A stretch of 64,000 nt of DNA from UBA1181 sp045600225 (GTDB lineage Bacteria > Bacteroidota > Bacteroidia > Bacteroidales > Paludibacteraceae). Positions 25,283-33,816 of the stretch are shown here, piece by piece. The position numbers were made by a program, and so were the translations under genes. The stretch lies in NCBI GenBank assembly GCA_045600225.1, contig JAZRXL010000014.1, positions 93,715-157,714 of the forward strand, read 5' to 3'. The notes below the pieces were generated by a model. The model saw nothing but the letters and a program-made list of their open reading frames with translations, made no database searches and was not told where the DNA came from. Numbering within the stretch: the stretch's first letter is position 1; each line of letters starts with the position of its first letter.

Positions 25283-27940
25283 TTATCCTCTCTTATCCAC
25301 CATGTTCTTGATTCTTTCGTTGAATTCCTCGTTTTTGATAAGGTCTTCAATGCGGATGTGCATTCGATAGTGCCAATAGTTGTCTGGGTTTCCAGGGTCG
25401 TTGATGCGCTCGTTGAATGTCTCGCTCCAACGGACGTTGCCATCGGTTGCCATCCAGTCTTGTAGAGGAAGAATAACCCATACGGCAGGGGAGTTTAGAT
25501 GGTTCTCGATGATCTGTTGGCAGATCCAAGGCTCGCAGAATAGAGGAGCTTCCCCATATTGATGCAACTCGTTGCTGAAATAGCGTTGGATGCTCTCCCT
25601 CTCATCCTCCCACCATTGTCTCATCGTGCTCATGTCGTGAGTGGATGTAGTGCATACAGATTGAGGGTTGATACGGTTGAGATTGCTAAACTCGACATAC
25701 ATCTCCTTTGGCATGCGCTGTATCTCCAAGCTGAGTATTTCCAGCTCGTTCATGACAGAAGGTACGCATTGTGGAACCATGCCGAGGTCTTCTCCACAAA
25801 CCATCATGTCGGTTGAGTTGATAAGTGGGGTGAGTTTCTTAATGCCTTCTCCTTTCCAGAACTCATTGTGCCTCTGGAAATAGAAGTATTCGTAAATATC
25901 CTTCATCGCCTTTCTGAGTTCATAATCCAATGTCTCGTAGACATAACTTTGTTCGATGGCGATGCGTGGATGGTATTTGCCTTTTTCTTGGTAATCTTCA
26001 ATGAACAATACTTGACAACATAGATAGTAGAGTCCGATCTTGATTTCTTGCAACTCTGGGTTTGAACCTATCTCTGCATCAATCTTACTGTGGTTGTCGA
26101 ACTGGGTTTTTAGTTTGTATGAGTTGTCTCCTGTAGAAATGAGGTAGGTGTTTTTTACAACCTCTTTCTTCTCTCCAAATATTGAAGAGAGAACCTCTTC
26201 ATTGATGATGGGTTGCGTGAATCGTTCTTTGTCGAATGTGATTCCAAACGATTCTATCTCCTCTACGCTAAGTGGTAGGGCAGGGGTAAACTGACCCAAC
26301 AATCCCATCTTTGCAGAAACAGGAGTTCTGAATATACGGAAGAATCCTAAAATGTGGTCGATTCGATAGGCATCGAAATAGGTTGCCATCTTCTTGAATC
26401 GTTGTTCCCACCAAGCATAGTTGTCTTCTGCCATCTTGTTCCAGTTGTAGATTGGGAAGCCCCAAACTTGTCCTGTTTTAGAGAAATAATCAGGTGGAGC
26501 ACCAGCACTTCCGTCTTGATCGAATAGTTCGGGATGTTCCCAAACATCGGCACTATTGCGGTTTACTCCGATAGGAATATCTCCCTTTAGTGCAATGCCT
26601 TTGGTGTGGGCGTATTGAACCGCTTCGAAAAGTTGTTTGTGAAGGTGGTATTGAACGAAGAAGTGGATGGCCACATCTTTATACGCCTTGTTTTTCGGTT
26701 GGCAGTAGTCGTCTACTCGTTTCTGATCATAAGTTGCATCTTCTTTCCATTGTGAAAAGTCTGATGTGTTGAACTTATGCCTTAAATAACTAAACACTGC
26801 GTATGCTTTTAGCCAAGACTGATTCTCTGTGAAGAAGGTTTTGAAATCTTCACTGCTGAAAGTCTCTTTGCCATACTGATTGAACTGCTCGTGAATGTAT
26901 TCCCATTTGTATCTGTTGACCGCTTCATAATCCACAAACTCATAGGCATTGAGTTCTTTTTGAATTTTCTTGTATTGTTTTGGGTCTTTCAGAGCACCGA
27001 TACCCTCTATGTTTAGATACATAGGGTGAAGAGCATATACGGAAATGGCGCTGTAAGGGTAAGAGTCCTTCCAAGTTCCGTATACGGTTGTGTCGTTAAT
27101 GGGTAATGTTTGTATAATGCGTTGATGGGTCTTTGCTGCCCAATCTGCTAATTTTTTTATGTCGTAGAACTCTCCGCAACCGAAACTGTTCTTGGTTCTT
27201 AAAGAGAATACGGGAACTGCTGTTCCTGCTCCTCTGAAAGAAGGAAGGTTGAAGTTAGGACAGGTGTCGTTGACAATGACCAAGTCTGTGGCTGGGGTAA
27301 GTTCTGGCGAAAGTGAGTGATTGAATCCATCTTCCCAGCACACTATTGAGTTGTGGGCAGGGTCTGTAATCACATATTTGTACTCTAACGGGAATGTTAG
27401 CTTATTGGCATCCAAAACCTGTTGGAACTTAGGGTAGGAGACTTGATACATCTCCTTTGCATCACTCTCAGACCAAGATCCTATAGCGGAACAATTGCCA
27501 ATGATGGCAAGACGATGGTTGTAGTTGACGCTGGTAGTCCAAGTGTTGAATAGGATAGGCACCTTGACATTTATCTTCTTGTTGGTTTGATTGTCATGTC
27601 TTCTGATAACCTTAGAGAAGACTGCAGATCGAAGAATACGGGAAGGCTTTGGATTAGTTTCAAAATGGTCGTAGATGACAACTGTTTTGTACTCTTTGTC
27701 TAATGGGGCAAACAGATGGGTGTTGGCTGACTCTCTCTTTACGATTTTTTCGCCAACCTTAATGAAGTAATTGTAATGGAACGTCTTTTCTTCTGTGTAG
27801 AAAGTTATTCTCCAGCCATCCTCCGTATACTCCATAGGCATACCTTGTTGACTCTTCCCTTGAAGGGATTTTATGTCACCTTCTACAAAAACATCTTCTC
27901 CAAAAGGAGATTGGTAACGTAGGTACAATGTTATTTTCAT
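25283..27940 (-). CDS. malQ: 4-alpha-glucanotransferase with two N-terminal CBM20-like domains (DPE2-type)
   Basis: An 885-residue cytosolic enzyme that disproportionates alpha-1,4-glucans in maltose and glycogen metabolism. Residues 1-115 and about 125-240 look like two CBM20 starch-binding domains (LRYQSPFGEDVFVEGDI; NHRLAIIGNCSAIGSWSE). The rest is a GH77 domain: FDAYRIDHILGFFRIF carries the nucleophile Asp, CGEDLGMVP the acid/base Glu and TSTHDMSTMRQWW the third acid. This is the plant DPE2-like form, with a long insertion inside GH77 (about 585-690), not the short E. coli form. It is the last gene of the minus-strand operon. Confidence 0.95.
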   Translation of the reverse strand: MKITLYLRYQSPFGEDVFVEGDIKSLQGKSQQGMPMEYTEDGWRITFYTEEKTFHYNYFIKVGEKIVKRESANTHLFAPLDKEYKTVVIYDHFETNPKPSRILRSAVFSKVIRRHDNQTNKKINVKVPILFNTWTTSVNYNHRLAIIGNCSAIGSWSESDAKEMYQVSYPKFQQVLDANKLTFPLEYKYVITDPAHNSIVCWEDGFNHSLSPELTPATDLVIVNDTCPNFNLPSFRGAGTAVPVFSLRTKNSFGCGEFYDIKKLADWAAKTHQRIIQTLPINDTTVYGTWKDSYPYSAISVYALHPMYLNIEGIGALKDPKQYKKIQKELNAYEFVDYEAVNRYKWEYIHEQFNQYGKETFSSEDFKTFFTENQSWLKAYAVFSYLRHKFNTSDFSQWKEDATYDQKRVDDYCQPKNKAYKDVAIHFFVQYHLHKQLFEAVQYAHTKGIALKGDIPIGVNRNSADVWEHPELFDQDGSAGAPPDYFSKTGQVWGFPIYNWNKMAEDNYAWWEQRFKKMATYFDAYRIDHILGFFRIFRTPVSAKMGLLGQFTPALPLSVEEIESFGITFDKERFTQPIINEEVLSSIFGEKKEVVKNTYLISTGDNSYKLKTQFDNHSKIDAEIGSNPELQEIKIGLYYLCCQVLFIEDYQEKGKYHPRIAIEQSYVYETLDYELRKAMKDIYEYFYFQRHNEFWKGEGIKKLTPLINSTDMMVCGEDLGMVPQCVPSVMNELEILSLEIQRMPKEMYVEFSNLNRINPQSVCTTSTHDMSTMRQWWEDERESIQRYFSNELHQYGEAPLFCEPWICQQIIENHLNSPAVWVILPLQDWMATDGNVRWSETFNERINDPGNPDNYWHYRMHIRIEDLIKNEEFNERIKNMVDKRG

Positions 27941-27957
27941 CTGTTTTCAATTAATGG

Positions 27958-28656
27958 TTATTGTGGAATTTCTTCCCCTTTTCGATAATAGTAGATAAGA
28001 CCATATTCTCTACAGCTGTTTAGCTTCTCGGGTGTAGGAAGTGCTTCGTATTTCTTTTCAACTTCATCCCAGATGTTAACGATTAGTTTGTCAGCCTCTT
28101 TGTTGAGTTCTGCAATGCTTTCGATGCTACGGGATGTGTTGTTTTGCAAGATTTTCTGGTTGTTGTAGCCTTCAAGGAATATGTCGTAGTGAACTCTCAC
28201 TTTTGCTATGGCAGGGTTGTAGATAGGAGTACCTCCTTTGGAAAGTCTTTTTTGTTCTCCATCAATGATTCTTCTTCCCCACTCAATCAATCCTTCGTCT
28301 GTGCTGATGTCAGGAAGGGCAAAGTTTTCGGGCTCAAGTCCGTATAGTTCCTTGTATTCTGCTTTTATTTCGTTTCGTTGTACGCACATGTTCAATACTT
28401 GGATGAAGTGCGATACGTAGATTCTTGCGGTTTTGGCTGTTTCTTGTAGCTTTTTGCTTGTCTTAAACTGGTTTTCGCTACACTGTTTGCTCTCGTATAG
28501 GGCACGCTCGTACTTTACAAGTAATACCTTTGCGTCTTCCCAATGCTTGTAAGAGAAGGCAAGGTCGTACATGTCAACGTAGTCACCCATGTTGACTGCT
28601 TGTTGAAGGGAACGTAATCTTGCTTGGTTCGTATTTGGTAATCTTCTGTATGGCAT
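27958..28656 (-). CDS. Conserved Bacteroidales protein of unknown function
   Basis: A 232-residue soluble, strongly helical and charged protein starting MPYRRLPNTNQARLRSLQQA. There is no signal peptide or membrane segment. I recall similar proteins with the same MPYRRLPNT start in other Bacteroidales, but know no function. It is 7 bases downstream of the polyprenyl synthetase gene and 17 bases upstream of malQ, so it is in the operon. Confidence 0.8.
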   Translation of the reverse strand: MPYRRLPNTNQARLRSLQQAVNMGDYVDMYDLAFSYKHWEDAKVLLVKYERALYESKQCSENQFKTSKKLQETAKTARIYVSHFIQVLNMCVQRNEIKAEYKELYGLEPENFALPDISTDEGLIEWGRRIIDGEQKRLSKGGTPIYNPAIAKVRVHYDIFLEGYNNQKILQNNTSRSIESIAELNKEADKLIVNIWDEVEKKYEALPTPEKLNSCREYGLIYYYRKGEEIPQ

Positions 28657-28663
28657 CTTCCTT

Positions 28664-29635
28664 TTAACTAATTCTGTACATTAATTTTTCTGCTAATTGA
28701 TAGAAATCAGTTTTCTCTTCTTCGCTCTTTTGAATCTTTCTTAAAGCGTCGAGGGCTTGGTCGTAATACTCTTTCATCTTATTCTCTGTAATTGTTCTAA
28801 GATGTAGTTTGTCGTATATTTTTGTGACAGCCTCAACTTTCTCGTTACGATCGAATTCCTTTTTCGTAATCCAATCTAAAAGTTCTTTTTTGTCATCACC
28901 CTCAGCTTGGTTGATGGCGTTGATGAGAAGGAAGGTCTTTTTATTGCAACAGATATCTCCACCGATCTCTTTTCCAAAATCTTTGGCATCTCCGTATACA
29001 TCTAATAGGTCATCTTTCAATTGGAATGCAATACCGATGCCGATTCCAAATTCATATAGGAATTGGGCATCTTTTTCGGAGGCACCTCCACAAATGGCTC
29101 CCATCTTCAAACTGCACGCTAGCAGAACTGCTGTTTTTAATCGAATCATCTCGATGTATTCGTTGACTGTAACGTCCAGTCTGTTTTCGAAGTCCATGTC
29201 GTATTGTTGTCCATCGCAAACTTCTGCTGCTGTTTGAGAGAATATTTTTAAAAGTTTGGATAGATATTCAGGATCGCATTGTTCTAATAATTGGTAGGCC
29301 TTGATTAGCATTGCGTCACCAGAGAGAATGGCAGTGTTGTCGTTCCATTTTACGTGAACGGTAGGTTGGTTCCTTCTCATTTCTGCACGGTCCATGATGT
29401 CGTCGTGGAGTAGGGTGAAGTTGTGAAACACTTCTAATGCTAAAGCTGGTTTGATCGCTTTGGTAGCCTCTCCGGAAAAAAGTTGGCAGGCCATAAGAGC
29501 TGTTACCGGTCTGATTCTTTTTCCTCCCAATGAGAGAACATACTCGATGGGAGCATATAGATTTTGGGGATCTATGCTCCAATTTAGTTTTTTCAATTCG
29601 TGCTCAAATAGAGCTTGTAATTCTTTCGTTTCCAT
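28664..29635 (-). CDS. Trans-polyprenyl diphosphate synthase
   Basis: A 323-residue cytosolic prenyltransferase that extends allylic diphosphates with isopentenyl diphosphate. Motifs: GGKRIRPVTALMAC, first Asp-rich motif LHDDIMDRAEMRRNQPTVH, second Asp-rich motif GIAFQLKDDLLDVYGD. The first motif is DDxxD without the two-residue insertion of ordinary bacterial farnesyl synthases, so a longer-chain product (geranylgeranyl or above, for example for quinone or undecaprenol precursors) is plausible, but chain length is not fixed by this. Start ATG 29635, 7 bases after the trmB stop; longer in-frame starts overlap trmB. Confidence 0.92.
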   Translation of the reverse strand: METKELQALFEHELKKLNWSIDPQNLYAPIEYVLSLGGKRIRPVTALMACQLFSGEATKAIKPALALEVFHNFTLLHDDIMDRAEMRRNQPTVHVKWNDNTAILSGDAMLIKAYQLLEQCDPEYLSKLLKIFSQTAAEVCDGQQYDMDFENRLDVTVNEYIEMIRLKTAVLLACSLKMGAICGGASEKDAQFLYEFGIGIGIAFQLKDDLLDVYGDAKDFGKEIGGDICCNKKTFLLINAINQAEGDDKKELLDWITKKEFDRNEKVEAVTKIYDKLHLRTITENKMKEYYDQALDALRKIQKSEEEKTDFYQLAEKLMYRIS

Positions 29636-29642
29636 ATTAGTC

Positions 29643-30404
29643 CTATTCGTTGTTTGAGTTGCCTCTTCTTGTCCTATTGTAACTTCTGTAATTATCAAAT
29701 TCTATTTCCACATCTGGTTCGATGAATGAAGATTTCTTTTCCAGTAAGAACTTGATGTATTTGATGGTGAGACCTCTTTCAATCCATTGTTGCTCGTAGA
29801 ATGTTTTGATGGAAAGAATCTTGTCGTCGGAGAAATCAGAATGGTAAAGGTCGTCATTCTTAAACAAGACCTCGTAGTTGTTGGCTTTTACCATTTCGCA
29901 GGTGTATTGAAACATGAAGTTGCTGTCAGTTTTTAAATGGATGATGCCTTGTGGCTGTACGAACGATTGGTATAACTCCATGAATCGGGTAGAGGTAAGT
30001 CGCTTCCTTACCTTCTTCATTTGCGGGTCAGGGAAGGTGAGCCAAATCTCGGAAACCTCGTTGGTGTCGAAGAATTCAGAAATGATTTCGATGTTGGTGC
30101 GAATGAATGCTACATTCTTCATTCCCTTTTGGAATGAACTTTTAGCACCTGTCCACATTCTCGCTCCTTTGATATCAACACCAATAAAGTTTTTCTCAGG
30201 ATATAACTCTGCTAGGGCCACGGTGTATTCTCCTTTTCCACATCCTAATTCAAGGACAATGGGATTGTCGTTGCCGAAGAATGTGTTCCACTTCCCTTTG
30301 AGAGGAAATGGCTCGTGAGTTTCTTGTAGGGCAGAAAATGTGTATTGGAAAACGTGTGGGAACGCATCCATTTCGCTAAACTTCGCTAATTTGTTCTTTC
30401 CCAT
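29643..30404 (-). CDS. trmB: tRNA (guanine-N7-)-methyltransferase
   Basis: A 253-residue SAM-dependent enzyme that makes m7G46 in the variable loop of tRNAs. The SAM site is IVLELGCGKGEYTVALAEL, followed by KNFIGVDIKGARMW, and the family motif WLTFPDPQMKKVRKRLT is present. An N-terminal extension of about 50 residues is normal in Bacteroidota. It lies 5 bases downstream of gldH and 7 bases upstream of the prenyltransferase gene. Confidence 0.97.
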   Translation of the reverse strand: MGKNKLAKFSEMDAFPHVFQYTFSALQETHEPFPLKGKWNTFFGNDNPIVLELGCGKGEYTVALAELYPEKNFIGVDIKGARMWTGAKSSFQKGMKNVAFIRTNIEIISEFFDTNEVSEIWLTFPDPQMKKVRKRLTSTRFMELYQSFVQPQGIIHLKTDSNFMFQYTCEMVKANNYEVLFKNDDLYHSDFSDDKILSIKTFYEQQWIERGLTIKYIKFLLEKKSSFIEPDVEIEFDNYRSYNRTRRGNSNNE

Positions 30405-30409
30405 AGTTT

Positions 30410-30910
30410 TTATTCGTTATTTGATTCAACCTTTTCGATTCTAATTCCAATCTCTTTGATGCCGTGCAATGTGTCTTCTCTCATTCCTTGAATGATGTCG
30501 AAGTGGAAGTTCCCTTTCTGTCTGAATTGTGTATTAGACAAGAAAAGCACGGGCAAGGCATACTGAGAACCAGAGGATTTGCCAATCCAACGACCATAGT
30601 TGTCGGCAAGCACGCACTCAAGAGTATCAGAATACTCTGCTTGGTTGGGTGCTACTGAATGAACAAACACCCAAAAGTTTTTGTAAGGATAGCTTGCGTC
30701 ATTTCTAACGTCAAGTATGATGTTGTAAGTGCCTATTGTATCTGTCGATGTGTAATCAAAAGAAACAATGTCTCTTTTGTACCAACCATCGGGATCGATG
30801 GTTGCTGCATCTTGGTATACGATATTGGAACTGCAACTGCTTAACGCCAACATTGCAAAAACGCACAAATTTGAAATCAAATGTTTTACTCCCATACGAA
30901 TCTTATTCAT
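30410..30910 (-). CDS. gldH: Gliding motility lipoprotein GldH
   Basis: A 166-residue lipoprotein with signal MNKIRMGVKHLISNLCVFAM and lipobox LSSC. The mature part (VYQDAATIDPDGWYKRDIVS, later NFWVFVHSVAPN and NTQFRQKGNFHFDIIQGM) matches GldH, which is widely kept in Bacteroidota and linked to gliding and type IX secretion in Flavobacterium. Non-gliding Bacteroidales also keep it beside the PSP1 gene, so gliding is not implied. ATG 30910 overlaps the stop of the upstream gene by 8 bases; ATG 30895 is an alternative. Confidence 0.9.
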   Translation of the reverse strand: MNKIRMGVKHLISNLCVFAMLALSSCSSNIVYQDAATIDPDGWYKRDIVSFDYTSTDTIGTYNIILDVRNDASYPYKNFWVFVHSVAPNQAEYSDTLECVLADNYGRWIGKSSGSQYALPVLFLSNTQFRQKGNFHFDIIQGMREDTLHGIKEIGIRIEKVESNNE

Positions 30911-32447
30911 TGCTTTGTCCGTTATTGGTTGTTTGGTTGTTGTTAGGAGCTCCTTCGCCACCATTTTCTGGCCTTCTTCTGTTGGAGTCTCTGTGACGAT
31001 TGTCTCGGTTTCTGCGATCCCTTCTGCCGTCGTGGTCTCTTCTTCTGTTCTCGGCAGTTTGCTCTTGTCCCTCTTGAGGATTTCGATTCTCGGAGGCTTC
31101 GCTGTTAGAGTTGGAAGGTGTGTTTTCACCACCTTCTGACGGACGATTCTGATTGTTGCGGTCGCGGTTGTCTCTGTTACGATTGTCTCTGTTGCGTTTG
31201 CGATCGTTGAACTTTCTGTCTCTTCTCTCATTCTCGCGAGGTTGCTGCTCCTTTGCTTCCTGATTTTCTGCATTGGCAGATTGCTCATTGGCTTTAGCAT
31301 TGACAGTCTCGTCTGAGGTTTGAACCGGGGCGTTGTTTGCTTCTTGTACATTAGTGTTGTTGCCGTTACCTCCCTTGTTCTTTTTCTTTTTCTTCTTTTT
31401 GTCGAAGCGAGTAAGACTGTCTTGACCAACCACATTCTCATAGTCGACCACCTTCTCTTTCTCAGAGGCTTCCAACAAAGATTCCACCTTGATGCCTTGG
31501 CGATTTAATTCTATGATTTGTTTAACTCTCTCCACTGGAATAGAGACGATGTTGGCTGCCATGTTAGGCGCAGAGGAGTATTGCATGATTCCTCCGAAAA
31601 CATCAGTCTTGAAGTGGTAGAATGTTCCATCCAATGTCTCTAGGTGGATATTGCGATCTGGGATTCCCTTTTGAGCTTCAACGTAGGCGTCAATCTCAAA
31701 GTTGAGGCAACATTTCAATTTTGCACATTGTCCGGCTAACTTTTGTGGATTTAGAGAGATCTCTTGGTAACGGGCTGAACTAGTTGCTACGGAACTGAAC
31801 TTTGTCATCCAGCTTGAACAGCAAAGAGGTCTTCCGCAAGGACCAATTCCTCCGATTCTTCCAGCTTCCTGTCTTGCTCCGATCTGTTTCATCTCGATGC
31901 GGACATGGAATGTGTCTGCCAATACTTTGATGAGTTCGCGGAAGTCTACACGCTCGTCTGCAATATAGTAGAAGATTGCTTTGTTTCCGTCACCTTGGTA
32001 CTCTACATCTCCAATTTTCATGTTAAGTTTTAAGTCCTCTGCGATTCTTCTTGCCTTCAACATGGTTTCGTGCTCTTTCGCCTTAGACTCTTCGTATTTC
32101 TCCATATCGTTAGGACGAACTTTTCTGTAGATGCGTTTGATCTCCGTTCTGGTTTGGTCGATATGGTATTTCTTCATTTGTGCAAGGACTAACTGACCTG
32201 TCATGGAAACAGTTCCAATATCATGTCCTGGAGTTGCCTCTACTGCAACAACATCACCTTTCTCCAATGTGAGATCATTGGTGTTTCTATAGTATCCCTT
32301 GCGCGTATTTTTGAAAGTGACTTCGACCAAGTCAGTGGCACTAGAAGATTCTGGAATGTCACAAAGCCAGTCGAATGTGTCTAATTTCTGATCTGTTTTT
32401 TTGCTGCATCCTTTTGAATTCATTTGGCAGCCGTTGTTTACACTCAT
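30903..32447 (-). CDS. PSP1-domain protein, RicT-like, with long disordered basic tail
   Basis: A 514-residue cytosolic protein. Residues about 40-290 form the PSP1 domain: EVTFKNTRKGYYRN near the start, and the cysteine cluster GPCGRPLCCSSW and CAKLKCCLNF. In Bacillus subtilis RicT these cysteines help bind iron-sulfur clusters in the RicAFT complex, which acts in RNA maturation with RNase Y. From about residue 345 the chain is low complexity: a run of Lys, then an Asn/Gln/Glu part, and Arg-Asp-Asn repeats such as DRKRNRDNRNRDNRDRNN. This looks disordered and RNA-binding. The PSP1-gldH pairing is typical of the phylum. Confidence 0.9.
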   Translation of the reverse strand: MSVNNGCQMNSKGCSKKTDQKLDTFDWLCDIPESSSATDLVEVTFKNTRKGYYRNTNDLTLEKGDVVAVEATPGHDIGTVSMTGQLVLAQMKKYHIDQTRTEIKRIYRKVRPNDMEKYEESKAKEHETMLKARRIAEDLKLNMKIGDVEYQGDGNKAIFYYIADERVDFRELIKVLADTFHVRIEMKQIGARQEAGRIGGIGPCGRPLCCSSWMTKFSSVATSSARYQEISLNPQKLAGQCAKLKCCLNFEIDAYVEAQKGIPDRNIHLETLDGTFYHFKTDVFGGIMQYSSAPNMAANIVSIPVERVKQIIELNRQGIKVESLLEASEKEKVVDYENVVGQDSLTRFDKKKKKKKNKGGNGNNTNVQEANNAPVQTSDETVNAKANEQSANAENQEAKEQQPRENERRDRKFNDRKRNRDNRNRDNRDRNNQNRPSEGGENTPSNSNSEASENRNPQEGQEQTAENRRRDHDGRRDRRNRDNRHRDSNRRRPENGGEGAPNNNQTTNNGQSNE

Positions 32448-32483
32448 ATTTTATATTTAGTATTTGCTAATGTGATTACTATT

Positions 32484-33605
32484 TTATTTCATTTTGATGA
32501 GCATTGTGATTTTCAATGCTAAATCGAAAAATACGATTTTGGCTTGAACGTTTTGCTCAATATGGCGTTCGGCAATCTCCAATTCGGAGAGAAAGCCTGC
32601 TATGTTTTTTTCGTTGATAAATGGCGAAAATTTTGTTGAGAAATTTTCTTCGCCTATTGTTAGATAGTTCAAATCTCTCTGTCGTAGGTTGTATATGAAA
32701 TTCTCTCGAACCATTTTCTGGGCGTACTGAAGGAATGTGATTTGTCTCTTCCTTCCGATTTTCGCTATGTATTCCGACCACTCTTTCATGTCTTTTGCCT
32801 TCCTTTGGTAGCAATGACGCATAATTGTTACGAACAATTCGAAGTACTCGTTGTCGTCTTGCGAAGAGTTGAGAATATCTATGGCCTTGATGAGGTTGCC
32901 ATTGGCGGTATGGGATATGTTCGCTAATTCTTCGCTTGAGATGTTGAATCTCTCTTTGAGAGCAGTGGCAATGTTCTCTTCGGTCAAAGGAGGAACGAAA
33001 AATCTTTGTGTACGGGAGGTGATGGTTTGAAGCAATTTCTCCGGTTCTTCGCTGACTAGAATAAATAGTGTCTTTGAAGGTGGTTCCTCGATGATTTTTA
33101 GAAGTTTGTTGGCGCAATCTTCTTGCATCTTCTCCGGCAGCCAGATAATCATAACTTTGTATTCCGATTCGTAGGCCTTGGAACCTAACTTCTTGATGAT
33201 TTCGTTACTCTCGTTTGTGTAAATGGTACTCTGCTTGTTGTCTTGATTGATCAGCTTTTCCCATTGTTCCAGATTGAAATAGGGAAATTCGGTGACCCTC
33301 GTTCTCCAATCTGGAAGGAAATTGTCACATGTTGTAGATTCGCTACTTCTCGTGATTGGGTAGACAAAATGCAGGTCTGGATGCACTAATTTGCTAAATT
33401 GAATACATGAGGGACACGTGCCGCATGCTTCTCCTTCTTTTTTGTTGGGACAGTTGACGTATTGAGCAAGCGCAATGGCAAGCGCCAACTTACCCGTTCC
33501 TTGAGGACCATGTAATAGTATGGCGTGAGCTAACCTGTTGTCGCTCACTGCTTTAATGAATGTATGCTTGATGGCTTCTTGCCCGTATATTTCCTTGAAC
33601 AGCAT
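32484..33605 (-). CDS. holB: DNA polymerase III subunit delta prime
   Basis: A 373-residue AAA+ protein of the clamp loader. The Walker A motif HGPQGTGK lies near residue 35; a zinc-binding group CPNKKEGEACGTCPSCIQF follows. Sensor and arginine-type motifs are in KLLKIIEEPPSKTLFILVSE and TITSRTQRF. Delta prime proteins are generally stators with weak or no ATPase, yet this one keeps an intact P-loop. It heads the minus-strand operon; a -7 element sits at 33635-33642. Confidence 0.93.
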   Translation of the reverse strand: MLFKEIYGQEAIKHTFIKAVSDNRLAHAILLHGPQGTGKLALAIALAQYVNCPNKKEGEACGTCPSCIQFSKLVHPDLHFVYPITRSSESTTCDNFLPDWRTRVTEFPYFNLEQWEKLINQDNKQSTIYTNESNEIIKKLGSKAYESEYKVMIIWLPEKMQEDCANKLLKIIEEPPSKTLFILVSEEPEKLLQTITSRTQRFFVPPLTEENIATALKERFNISSEELANISHTANGNLIKAIDILNSSQDDNEYFELFVTIMRHCYQRKAKDMKEWSEYIAKIGRKRQITFLQYAQKMVRENFIYNLRQRDLNYLTIGEENFSTKFSPFINEKNIAGFLSELEIAERHIEQNVQAKIVFFDLALKITMLIKMK

Positions 33606-33634
33606 CCCTTTCCCGAAAGATTGAAATTTCTTTC

Positions 33635-33642
33635 CAAAGTTA
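33635..33642 (-). promoter_or_regulatory. Promoter -7 element of the holB operon
   Basis: Perfect TAACTTTG on the minus strand, 30 bases before the holB ATG. No clear -33. Confidence 0.65.
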
Positions 33643-33765
33643 GTGTTTTTTAGCGAGAAAAAGAAGCCATTTTGAAAAAATGAGAAGAGCGTTTGTCTTT
33701 GTTTGAATATTTACTCTTCGCTGAAATGTTTTTCGTGATTCTTGTGGGTATGAAATGGAGTTGTC

Positions 33766-33796
33766 TTGCTCCGAATAGGTAAAAATCATAACTTTG
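33766..33796 (+). promoter_or_regulatory. Promoter of the ABC-F gene
   Basis: TTG (33766-33768), 20-base spacer, perfect TAACTTTG (33789-33796). This shows that the TTG at 33766 is a promoter element and not a start codon. Confidence 0.75.
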
Positions 33797-33816
33797 CGCC
33801 TCAAAATTTAGTTCTT

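Noticed and set aside
30911..31441. Open frame running about 177 codons upstream of gldH within the PSP1 gene
   Set aside because: It arises from the low-complexity Arg/Asn/Asp tail of the PSP1 protein read in another frame; GldH with its lipoprotein signal begins at 30910 or 30895.
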